From Candidatus Aerophobota bacterium (lineage in GTDB: Bacteria > Aerophobota > Aerophobia > Aerophobales > B3-G15), in contig JAUWZM010000017.1 of NCBI GenBank assembly GCA_030615365.1, positions 1 to 41,338 of the forward strand: a DNA stretch of 41,338 bases, read 5' to 3'. The notes under the pieces are model-generated. The model was not told where the DNA came from. It saw nothing but the letters and a program-made list of their open reading frames with translations, and made no database searches. A program made the translations under genes and the position numbers. This document shows positions 34,690 through 41,338 of this stretch, in pieces. Positions within the stretch are counted from its first letter, which is position 1, and each line of letters begins with the position of its first letter.

Positions 34690-34717
34690 ACTATACAATA
34701 AAAAAATAAAACGTCAA
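34690..34717 (-). promoter_or_regulatory. Promoter of the RiPP operon with overlapping palindrome
   Basis: Minus strand: -35 TTGACG (34717-34712), 16-bp spacer, -10 TATAGT (34695-34690). A 13-bp palindrome TGTATAGTATACA (34697-34685) covers the -10 element and could be a repressor operator. The promoter is 50 bp before the precursor start codon. Confidence 0.65.
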
Positions 34718-34865
34718 CCTCCCCCTATCATCAATTAGAATATCTGTATCATATAGGAGGCTCCAATATGGAAACTCACCTGTATGTATAAAAGAAGCGC
34801 AATGCCTACCCCTATTAAGATCCGTTTAGTCCAGGATAGTCTATTATCTCTTTTTTTTGGGAAAT

Positions 34866-35795
34866 CTATAAGAGCCTTAATCTTTCAGCCAATCCACCTC
34901 CTGATTTTAGAAACTTTTGAGTTAGAAAGGATTGAGCCATGGGCAAAGGTATCTTCTTCTGGGTCATCAGCTTTGCGACTTTGAGGAGAGCTGAGGCCAA
35001 TAATGTAGAATCATTGAAGTAATTTGCTACTGCCCTATCTATTCTCTTTTCTCTTTCTACATAGATTCTCGCGAAGCTCAAATGGGCAAAGGGGCTAAAA
35101 ACAAGGAGGTCCTTTAAAATAACCGGTACCCATTGCCGAAGGGTATCTTTCTGGTATATATGCATTAATTCATGAGCCAGGACGGCTTTTTTTTCCCCAG
35201 GGCTAAGGTGAGCTAAGATATAGGAGGGGATAACTATTATTGGATCTCTCACGCCGATACAAAAGGGACCCTCAAATGCTGTCCTGGTGATGAGTAATTT
35301 AGCTGAGGTACTGATTTTATCCCGTAATTGAGTGAGAATACTGAAAAGCTCCCCCCTTTTCTTTTGTCCAACAAGGGATTGTTTAGCTAACCCGCGGCAA
35401 AAAGAATAATACGATCGCCAATGCCACCACAAAAATAGCCCTACTACCACGAAAATTATAATTAAACCCACCCGCATATTTGTGTCCAGTAGTTGAGTAT
35501 CACTTTGCCATAGATGAGCAGGAATGAAGTGCATTGGATCAGGGAATCGCAAACCAACAGATATTGGGTAGGCCATTTTAGGATAGGCAGGAAAAGTTCC
35601 CTGGATAAGAACAATGAGAGGCTTTAACAGGGGAATAAAAAGAAGGATACCTCGCAGTGAGGGTCGTTCAATTCGACATAATCTTATTATTCCCAGGACC
35701 AAAAGGAGTGTTGTTGAAGATAATATTACAGCAGGAACAATGTGGTACACGAGAATACGTTGAACAAGTTCCCAAAAAGTTTCAAGGATATCCAT
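34866..35795 (-). CDS. BlaR1-like M56 membrane metallopeptidase, probably frameshifted near the C-terminus
   Basis: 309 aa as read. Hydrophobic segments at about 15-40, 50-65 and 108-125 precede the peptidase part. The zinc motif HELMH (His208-His212, in LAHELMHIYQKD) is followed by YVEREKRIDRAVANY with the third ligand Glu. In BlaR1/MecR1 this protease inactivates the BlaI/MecI repressor, after a C-terminal sensor signals. No penicillin-binding sensor is present here. The frame stops at 34866, but a 1-nt shift at that point continues with IDFPKKRDNRLSWTKRILIG and a hydrophobic helix to a stop at 34735, the normal position for another M56 membrane segment. It is encoded 20 bp after the BlaI-like gene. 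Confidence 0.88.
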   Translation of the reverse strand: MDILETFWELVQRILVYHIVPAVILSSTTLLLVLGIIRLCRIERPSLRGILLFIPLLKPLIVLIQGTFPAYPKMAYPISVGLRFPDPMHFIPAHLWQSDTQLLDTNMRVGLIIIFVVVGLFLWWHWRSYYSFCRGLAKQSLVGQKKRGELFSILTQLRDKISTSAKLLITRTAFEGPFCIGVRDPIIVIPSYILAHLSPGEKKAVLAHELMHIYQKDTLRQWVPVILKDLLVFSPFAHLSFARIYVEREKRIDRAVANYFNDSTLLASALLKVAKLMTQKKIPLPMAQSFLTQKFLKSGGGLAERLRLL

Positions 35796-35815
35796 TTAGT
35801 TACCTTGAGGAATGA

Positions 35816-36241
35816 TTATTCTCCTGTTTTAAGTTTCTCCCTTTCCTGATCTAACAACTTTTGCAGCCTTTCTATCTCCTCGAGATTGTTAGCAATGCTT
35901 TTTTGGAGTAAACGAGAGATTATATCTTCCGCACCTTTTTTATACACTTTGTCTTCAAAATAACCAAATTTGTCGAGAGACTTCTCTTCTATAAGCGGGT
36001 AATACCTGTATATACTATTAAATTTCTTTCGCTCTAAAAGTCCTCGTTTAATCAAACGGTTTAAAACTGTATACACGCTGCTATTGGGAAGTTTCTGTTT
36101 CTCATACATAATTTCAAAAATATCCCGTGCTGACATTCCATCTTTCCCATAGCGGAAAATCAAATGCATTATCTCTACCTGTAGAGGCCCCAGTCGCCCT
36201 CTCCAAGATTTTGTCCAGTACTTACCTTTTCTTTTTTTCAA
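35816..36241 (-). CDS. blaI: BlaI/MecI-family transcriptional repressor
   Basis: About 141 aa winged-helix regulator. LGPLQVEIMHLIFRYGKDGMSARDIFEIM, then SSVYTVLNRLIKRGLLERKK and SIYRYYPLIEEK are the PF03965 DNA-binding and dimer regions. The C-terminus has a helical tail rich in Glu/Lys. Translation starts at TTG; the second of two adjacent TTGs (36241) has the better spacing to AGGAGG. With its M56 partner it forms a signal-responsive repressor/protease pair of the BlaI-BlaR1 type. Nearby beta-lactamase is absent; the RiPP operon directly downstream is the likely target. Confidence 0.9.
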   Translation of the reverse strand: MKKRKGKYWTKSWRGRLGPLQVEIMHLIFRYGKDGMSARDIFEIMYEKQKLPNSSVYTVLNRLIKRGLLERKKFNSIYRYYPLIEEKSLDKFGYFEDKVYKKGAEDIISRLLQKSIANNLEEIERLQKLLDQEREKLKTGE

Positions 36242-36269
36242 CAAATACCTCCTCTCCTAAACAATTACA

Positions 36270-36297
36270 ATTCTATACACTTTTTTAGAGAAGTCAA
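36270..36297 (-). promoter_or_regulatory. Promoter of the blaI-M56 pair
   Basis: Minus strand: TTGACT (36297-36292), 16-bp spacer, TAGAAT (36275-36270). TGTATAG (36279-36273) lies across the start of the -10 and is also present in the RiPP promoter. Candidate BlaI operator half-sites. Confidence 0.55.
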
Positions 36298-36366
36298 CCT
36301 CGTAGCTAGTATAGATCTGTTACTTAAATAGGTTTCATGTAGATCTTAAAAATAAAATATTTACCC

Positions 36367-38637
36367 TCAAGCTGATTCTATTATTCTAAAACCTCCAGTT
36401 ATTCCTTGAGCTGAGTTTCCTCCAACCATAACATCAAAGGTTCCAGGTTCTACAACAAGATTCATGTCACGATTATAAAAGGATAGTTGGTCTGGCGTAA
36501 GTGTAAATTTTACTGTTTTCTTCTCACCTGGTTTAAGTAGTATTTTTTCAAAGCCTTTGAGCTCTTTAATCGGTCTTGTGACACTGGCAACAGTATCATG
36601 CACATATAGCTGAACGATCTCCTTACCTTCGCGATCACCGGTATTTTGCACTTCCACGCTTATATTGACCTCCCCTGCTGGAGCTGTTTCCTTTGGCGTT
36701 ACACAAAGATTGCTGTAGGTAAACTCTGTGTAGCTAAGTCCGTATCCAAAGACAAACAAAGGCTCTCCTTTCATGAATACATAATCATACCCTCTTCCTG
36801 AAGGTTTGTGGTTATAGTAAAGAGGCAGTTGCCCGACTGACTGAGGAAAGGTAATTGGCAGTTTCCCACTGGGATTATAATTGCCAAATATTATATCAGC
36901 AATGGCGTTACCACCTTCCTCTCCTGGATACCAAGCTTCCAGGACTGCCGGTACATTCCCTACCATCCAATTAATTGTTAAAGGCCTTCCACTTATCAAC
37001 ACTGCAACCATCGGGGTTCCTGTCTCGTAGATTGCTTTAATTAAATTTGTTTGAACTCCTGGTAAATTCAAATCAGCTCGATCCCGACCCTCACCACAGG
37101 TATCCTCTCGCGTCCAGGAGGACCCACCAACAACTACAATAGCTACATCAGAGTTTTTAGCTGCCTCTACAGCCTCCTCGATACCCTCAGTTGAGGTTCC
37201 TTTAATACTGCAACCTTTTACATAGCGGACTTTGGTCTTTAGAGAAACTCTATTTTTAATACCCTCAAGAACAGTTATCACTGAGCCTTGACCTCTATAA
37301 TCTCCAAGCTGATTTACGACATTGTCTGCGTTAGGGCCGGTAATCAGAATTGATTTTATATCTTTGTTCAAAGGTAAAAGATTGTTTTTATTCCTCAGCA
37401 GGACTATTGATTCACGTGCTGCTTCAAGAGCTAATTCTCGATGTTCCTTGCAGTCACAGATCTTAGCAGCACGTTCTGGATTCACATATGGTTTTTCAAA
37501 TAAACCCAGGAGGAACTTAATCCTTAGAACTCGTCTCACTGCCTGATTAATAATCGCCTTAGAGATTTGCCCTTCCTCAGCTAATTCCAGCAACAAATCA
37601 GCAAATTCAGGGCCTGCCACATGCACATCAAGACCTGCTTCAACTGCTTGTTTTACTGCTTCTTTTGGCGTTGCTGCAATATGATGCTTAGAGTAAAGAT
37701 GTTCAACAGCTCCCAAATCAGAAACTACACATCCCTTAAATCCCCACTCCTCTCGAAGGATCTTTGTAAGAAGTTTCTTTGAAGCTGTACAGGGAACACC
37801 ATCTATCACGCTATAGGCAGTCATAACTGACTCTGCCCCAGCCTCTTTAATGGCAGCTTTGAAAGAAGGAAGAAAGATCTCCCTTAAATCTCTTTCAGTG
37901 ATACCTTCCATATTGCTATCCCTGCCTCCCAGAGGTTCACTGTGAGCAGCAAAATGCTTTGGAGACGCGACTATAGTATTATTATCAGCAAGATTATCCC
38001 CCTGAAGACCTTTAACCATAGCAATTCCCAAACATGAGGCTAAATAAGGATCCTCGCCAAATGTTTCCTCTGTTCTTCCCCACCTGGGGTCCCTGGCAAT
38101 GCCAAGAACTGGTGAGTATGTTTGATGATTACCCACAGCTCTGGCTTCTTCTGCAATAACAGAGCCAATTCTTTGAATCAAATCTGGACTCCAGGTGCTC
38201 CCCATTCCTATTGCCTGAGGGAAAATCGTGGCTCCCTTTGCCATATGGCCATGTACGCATTCTCCACATAAAAGCATTGGTATTCCCAAACGGGTGTTCT
38301 CGATGGCAAATTTTTGGATTTCATTGGCAGTCCTTGCCCCTTGCTCGGGTTCTAATGGGATAAAAACACCCCACATTGAACCTGTCCCTGACTTCGCAAT
38401 GCACCTGCGAGCTATCTCTAATACCGCTTCCTGGACTTTAATTTTTTTCTCTGGCGTCATCAACTCATCAGATTTCCCCATGAAACTTGCAAACAGATCC
38501 TCAATTTTTTCTCCCAAAATCTGGTTCATCTGGTTGACTTTTTCCTTCAGAGTCATCCTTTCAAGTAAATCCTCAATTCGTCTTTCGATCGGTTGGCTGA
38601 AATCCAAATAAACTGGCTTTTCCTTATCTTTTTTCAC
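36367..38637 (-). CDS. bglX: GH3 beta-glucosidase (BglX-like)
   Basis: Family 3 glycoside hydrolase, 756 aa, no signal peptide, so cytoplasmic. Domain order: TIM barrel (about 20-380) with the KH pair (Lys227-His228 in SPKHFAAHSE) and catalytic nucleophile Asp307 in CVVSDLGAVEH; the alpha/beta sandwich (about 400-600) with acid/base candidates near GSSWTREDTCGEGRDR; and a C-terminal fibronectin III-like domain. The start is GTG at 38637, with GGAGG 7 nt upstream. It would release glucose or xylose from short beta-linked oligosaccharides, complementing the GH1 gene at the window start. The gene ends 87 bp before the blaI promoter region. Confidence 0.96.
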   Translation of the reverse strand: MKKDKEKPVYLDFSQPIERRIEDLLERMTLKEKVNQMNQILGEKIEDLFASFMGKSDELMTPEKKIKVQEAVLEIARRCIAKSGTGSMWGVFIPLEPEQGARTANEIQKFAIENTRLGIPMLLCGECVHGHMAKGATIFPQAIGMGSTWSPDLIQRIGSVIAEEARAVGNHQTYSPVLGIARDPRWGRTEETFGEDPYLASCLGIAMVKGLQGDNLADNNTIVASPKHFAAHSEPLGGRDSNMEGITERDLREIFLPSFKAAIKEAGAESVMTAYSVIDGVPCTASKKLLTKILREEWGFKGCVVSDLGAVEHLYSKHHIAATPKEAVKQAVEAGLDVHVAGPEFADLLLELAEEGQISKAIINQAVRRVLRIKFLLGLFEKPYVNPERAAKICDCKEHRELALEAARESIVLLRNKNNLLPLNKDIKSILITGPNADNVVNQLGDYRGQGSVITVLEGIKNRVSLKTKVRYVKGCSIKGTSTEGIEEAVEAAKNSDVAIVVVGGSSWTREDTCGEGRDRADLNLPGVQTNLIKAIYETGTPMVAVLISGRPLTINWMVGNVPAVLEAWYPGEEGGNAIADIIFGNYNPSGKLPITFPQSVGQLPLYYNHKPSGRGYDYVFMKGEPLFVFGYGLSYTEFTYSNLCVTPKETAPAGEVNISVEVQNTGDREGKEIVQLYVHDTVASVTRPIKELKGFEKILLKPGEKKTVKFTLTPDQLSFYNRDMNLVVEPGTFDVMVGGNSAQGITGGFRIIESA

Positions 38638-38695
38638 TAGTTAACCTCCATCTTATCTGCCTTGCGTTACCCGGGGCCAGATCTTCATTCTTCAC

Positions 38696-38770
38696 TGGAG
38701 CGGGGAACGGGATTCGAACCCGCGACCCTCACCTTGGCAAGGTGATGCTCTACCACTGAGCCATCCCCGC
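38696..38770 (-). tRNA. tRNA-Gly (anticodon GCC), CCA encoded
   Basis: 75 nt including the 3' CCA. Acceptor stem GCGGGGA/TCCCCGC, D-arm with GGCTCAGTGGTAGAGC, anticodon stem TCACC/GGTGA around loop TTGCCAA, T-arm CGGG-TTCGAAT-CCCG, and discriminator T. The genomic CCA directly follows. Adjacent to a palindromic repeat copy at 38834. Confidence 0.97.
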
Positions 38771-38833
38771 AAATATACCTAAGATGTAATAGTTCAGCTT
38801 TTCTAAAATTCTTGTTTTCTCTGGCAATTGTAG

Positions 38834-38979
38834 CTGCCCAATTTATTGGGCGCTTTTAAAATCCTGTTCTAATGTAATAGATTTTCTAAAACTTTCCTCT
38901 TTTCTGCCATTGCCATGCTTTCCTTCGGAAAGCATGGCAATCTCGGGTTTACGCCTGGGATTGCTTCGCAATGACAAAT
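38834..38979. repeat. Dispersed palindromic repeat family B, copy 2 (inverted)
   Basis: GCCCAATTTATTGGGC (38836-38851) and its flank match the inverse of 26417-26457, including the ttttaaaa-(g/a)cctgttctaat tail. A 29-nt hairpin, TGCCATGCTTTCC with loop TTC (38911-38939), lies within. The block ends in TCGCAATGACAAAT, the inverse of the GTCATTGCGA start of copy 1. Between tRNA-Gly and the ACT-MBL gene; no gene in the stretch. Confidence 0.75.
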
Positions 38980-39043
38980 GAGCAAGCCCTCCATTTTTTA
39001 GGAAAACCTACCTGTTATATCTATAAGTTATTATTATAATAAA

Positions 39044-40675
39044 TTATGTCAAGTTTGAAGGCCTGACCCCATATTGGTAATAATCTCCATGGCCAGGAAA
39101 GATTAACACAGATTTGCCTTGCTTTCTTAGCTCTTTATCTAAAAGAGAAATAACATCCATAAGGGATTTTGTTTCCTCTCTGAAAGCCTGACTATTGATA
39201 TTCGTACTTGTCATCAGGTATCTTGGCAATCTCATATAATCTTTTTCCTCACTGGAAAGACTGTCAATGTTTATCAAATAATCGGCGGTAAAAAATAATC
39301 CATGCTTTCTATTAAGAAAAAAGACCTGACCGGGAACATGGCCTTTATGGCTTTCCAACACCTGGAATTCTAAATTGCCGACCGGGAAGGTATCTATCAC
39401 ATTAAAAGCTCCAATCTTATCAACAACTGATGTTGAAAAAAGGCTCACTTCTTCTGGGGGTTTACATTTTGTGAATCTATCAACCAATGCAGTAAAATGC
39501 TTATTTAATCTTAAAAGTTTCGTATTGGTACCGTATGCCCTGTTCTTATTACCTATTGCCCTTTTCGCATCTGGGTGTATAAATACCTGGGTGTTAAATT
39601 CCTCGGCAAAATATCCAGCAGTACCTATATGATCCGAATCGGGATGTGATATAAATATTCGTCTGATACTGCCTGGATCTATTCCCTTCTCCTTGAGGAT
39701 AACCTTGATGTTCTCATAGTATAACCCATAACCAGCATCAAACATAGTTATCGTACCATTATGTTGAAAAACAAATATATTCCCTCCTGTTGGAGGACGG
39801 AAAGTGAAAAGTTGAGTATTCCCCTCGAATTGCAAAGGAGTTAGCTCTTTCATATAAAAATCCTTCCCAACTTTGGCAATAGAGGTAGAGGCAAAAGTTA
39901 ATATCCTTTCAAAGACATCACCTTCCTCCAGATAATTACCTACTTCGGAGTAAAAACCTACCAACTCATCGTATAACTTCTTTGAGGAATCAACGATTGC
40001 CATAAGTTCCTGTACACCTTGATTGCCAATTACCTTCTGTAATCGTAGGAATAACTTTTCTACCGACTTAAGACCAATAATGCGTTCTACTTCCTCTGTG
40101 CCTGAGCCCCTGTACACCACTTTATAGTTGTAATCTTTACTGTTTATAGCACTAAGCACACTGCTTACCTCTCCGGGACTCTCCGTAGCTAAAGCTATAC
40201 CTACTGAGTTAGGGTTGATATCCTCATTGTAAAGCATATAGATAACATTAGCTCGATGCTTTTTGAGAAGTAACGCAAAAGTTGCTAAAGAACCGGGTTT
40301 GTTAATTAATCTAACCTTCATCTCCAATACACTCTCTGGAGTCATTATCTGTAATTCATCTTCAGAGATTTTACTCTCCAGGGAGAGATACTCTCTTTCC
40401 TTCAGTAATTGTAAAAATCCATATAGATTATTTTTATTCTTGAATTGCACCTGCGCAACAACCCTATTGCAATCCACAGATCTGTCGTAATGGAAAAGGC
40501 CAATATTTCCTCCTGCCTCGGCTATCAGAGAAGAAAAATTGGCCAGTGATCCAGGTTTATCTTTTAAAAAAACATCGAGCTTCACAAGAAATTCTGTTTC
40601 CTGTTTTTTATTGTATGCTTCAGCTACTTCAAGGCACTGATAAACCTTTACATAAAATTCTCTATATTTGTCCAT
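39044..40675 (-). CDS. Tandem ACT-domain metallo-beta-lactamase protein
   Basis: 543 aa, no signal peptide. Two ACT-type domains lie at about 29-105 (LDVFLKDKPGSLANFSSLIAEAGGNI) and 114-185 (VRLINKPGSLATFALLLKKHRANV), each with the KPGSL loop that usually binds an amino acid. A helical linker (about 195-270) precedes a metallo-beta-lactamase domain with SHPDSDHIG (H-x-x-x-D-H form), ESHKGHVPGQ, FFTADY and FPGHGDYY, i.e. all metal ligands. ATG 40675 has AAAGGATA upstream. Probably a hydrolase or redox enzyme allosterically controlled by an amino acid, but substrate and partner are unknown. Single gene, with no neighbours on the same strand nearby. Confidence 0.85.
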   Translation of the reverse strand: MDKYREFYVKVYQCLEVAEAYNKKQETEFLVKLDVFLKDKPGSLANFSSLIAEAGGNIGLFHYDRSVDCNRVVAQVQFKNKNNLYGFLQLLKEREYLSLESKISEDELQIMTPESVLEMKVRLINKPGSLATFALLLKKHRANVIYMLYNEDINPNSVGIALATESPGEVSSVLSAINSKDYNYKVVYRGSGTEEVERIIGLKSVEKLFLRLQKVIGNQGVQELMAIVDSSKKLYDELVGFYSEVGNYLEEGDVFERILTFASTSIAKVGKDFYMKELTPLQFEGNTQLFTFRPPTGGNIFVFQHNGTITMFDAGYGLYYENIKVILKEKGIDPGSIRRIFISHPDSDHIGTAGYFAEEFNTQVFIHPDAKRAIGNKNRAYGTNTKLLRLNKHFTALVDRFTKCKPPEEVSLFSTSVVDKIGAFNVIDTFPVGNLEFQVLESHKGHVPGQVFFLNRKHGLFFTADYLINIDSLSSEEKDYMRLPRYLMTSTNINSQAFREETKSLMDVISLLDKELRKQGKSVLIFPGHGDYYQYGVRPSNLT

Positions 40676-40733
40676 TATCCTTTAATGTTTTTATTCATCG
40701 GCACTTCTCTTTTTTCACCGCTCTTACTGTCTA

Positions 40734-40763
40734 ATATATATATGATTTCTTGGTTGAAGTCAA
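40734..40763 (-). promoter_or_regulatory. Promoter candidate for the ACT-MBL gene
   Basis: Minus strand: TTGACT (40763-40758), 18-bp spacer, TATATT (40739-40734), about 60 bp before ATG 40675. Confidence 0.4.
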
Positions 40764-40910
40764 TATGCCTCGGCTCATTTTGTTTTTTATTATTTATAAG
40801 ACAGGTAGTATTTCCTGGGGGTATGACCCGAATAGATAAAGCTAACTTTCAGTTTTTTCCACAAGGCATTATAAATGGACACCAAGTATGAAACTGGAAA
40901 CTCTTGAAAT

Positions 40911-40938
40911 TTGACTTATCCTGCATTGAATATAGAAT
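40911..40938 (+). promoter_or_regulatory. Promoter candidate for the gene at 41055
   Basis: TTGACT (40911-40916), 16-bp spacer, TAGAAT (40933-40938), about 117 bp before the GTG start codon. Confidence 0.4.
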
Positions 40939-41054
40939 ATGTAAAGTAGTATGTACAGATTAGCTCACAATCATCTTTAAGTATGTTGTTACTATAACGA
41001 AAAATAGGCAAAATAAGGTTAATTTCCTTATCGTAACGAAATCAGGGAGGCGAA

Positions 41055-41338
41055 GTGGGCACTTTTGAGAAACATTTATCCTTGGCAAAGGAAAAGCTAT
41101 CCGCCTTAAAAGAGGCCTATGAAAAAAGAAGGTACACTGTAGTAGGAGATCTGACCACAAAGGTAGTGGAGCAATTGGTAGAAGCGGATGCTGCCAGAAG
41201 TAACCAGCATTTTGGCACCCATGTTGACAGACATAAATACTCCAATAAAAATTTTCCAGGGGATGTCAACAGAACCATGCGTAAAGTCTGGTTTGCTTAT
41301 GGTGATTTGGGTTACGATGGAGTGAACGGAAAAAGGGC
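41055..41338 (+). CDS. Unknown protein, 5' part (truncated by window edge)
   Basis: 94 codons, open to the window end. GTG 41055 has GGGAGG 4 nt upstream. The N-terminus is helical and charged (GTFEKHLSLAKEKLSALKEA, YEKRRYTVVGDLTTKVVEQL), then Asn/His-rich, and ends VWFAYGDLGYDGVNGKR. The helix layout and the final LGYDG-x-NG could fit a HEPN-like or related helical domain, but I do not recognise the family. Codon use is like its neighbours. Confidence 0.7.
   Translation, partial: MGTFEKHLSLAKEKLSALKEAYEKRRYTVVGDLTTKVVEQLVEADAARSNQHFGTHVDRHKYSNKNFPGDVNRTMRKVWFAYGDLGYDGVNGKR

Larger units (their letters stand above)
40676..41054. other. Divergent intergenic region of about 380 bp
   Basis: Holds back-to-back promoter candidates for the ACT-MBL gene (minus) and the gene at 41055 (plus). 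Short symmetric sequences near 40985-41040 (ATAAGG-TTAATTT-CCTTAT and two TAACGAAA direct copies) could be regulator sites. No gene is seen in it. Confidence 0.5.

Noticed and set aside
34642..34698. 19-residue longer form of the RiPP precursor
   Set aside because: The strong GGGAGGTGATACCC site lies between this extension and ATG 34641, so the shorter form is the likely product; the extension also overlaps the promoter region.

Overview
This window is a 41.3 kb, AT-rich, gene-dense bacterial chromosome segment. It carries bacterial core genes (rpmF-plsX-fabH, tmk-holB, coaD, the tsaE-tsaB-rimI cluster, a tRNA-Gly) and fermentative markers (pta-ackA, the NADH/NAD+-sensing repressor Rex, two beta-glucosidase families). 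No respiratory genes are seen. This fits a strict or facultative anaerobe living on oligosaccharides and excreting acetate. Several traits are typical of little-studied lineages: a ThiD2-ThiE fusion, an archaeal-type phosphoglycerate mutase homologue beside thrC, and many dispersed palindromic repeats. The phylum cannot be fixed from the sequence; an uncultured candidate phylum of the Atribacterota/Aerophobota kind is only a guess.

Layout. 1-455: 5' part of a GH1 beta-glucosidase (minus). 456-2345: spacer with an orphan promoter, a perfect 38-bp palindrome and an AbiE-type toxin-antitoxin pair. 2531-5384: thiE fusion, tsaE, tsaB, rimI (plus). 5357-9535: bioY, an EF-G-like GTPase and a secreted DUF4139-like protein (minus), with a small inverted-repeat element at 8122-8278. 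9546-11721: fatty-acid initiation genes rpmF-plsX-fabH behind a near-perfect sigma70 promoter. 11799-14181: pta-ackA. 14337-17867: TetR, radical SAM, tandem Nudix and coaD. 17868-18872: repeats and a phasin-like protein. 18872-21733: tmk, holB, apgM-like (plus), converging on thrC. 23260-27916: EamA transporter, M16 peptidase, sirtuin, DUF523, RNase Z. 27964-32101: rex, response regulator, Cache histidine kinase and lipoprotein hydrolase, the last three joined by ATGA overlaps. 32102-33142: about 1 kb of decayed sequence. 33143-36244: a compact candidate RiPP system. 36367-38637: GH3 beta-glucosidase. 38696-38770: tRNA-Gly(GCC). 39044-40675: an ACT-ACT-metallo-beta-lactamase protein. 41055-end: start of an unknown protein.

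The most interesting region is 33143-36244. A BlaI-type repressor and a BlaR1-like M56 membrane metallopeptidase precede a 41-residue peptide ending in a Cys/aromatic-rich tail (CCWFFCWGFY), followed directly by a radical SAM/SPASM peptide maturase. The blaI and peptide promoters both carry TGTATAG at their -10 region, suggesting one regulon. The M56 gene appears to have lost its last membrane segment through a 1-nt frameshift. Also notable are the toxin-first AbiE locus, whose start codon lies inside a 38-bp palindrome, and at least three families of dispersed intergenic repeats.
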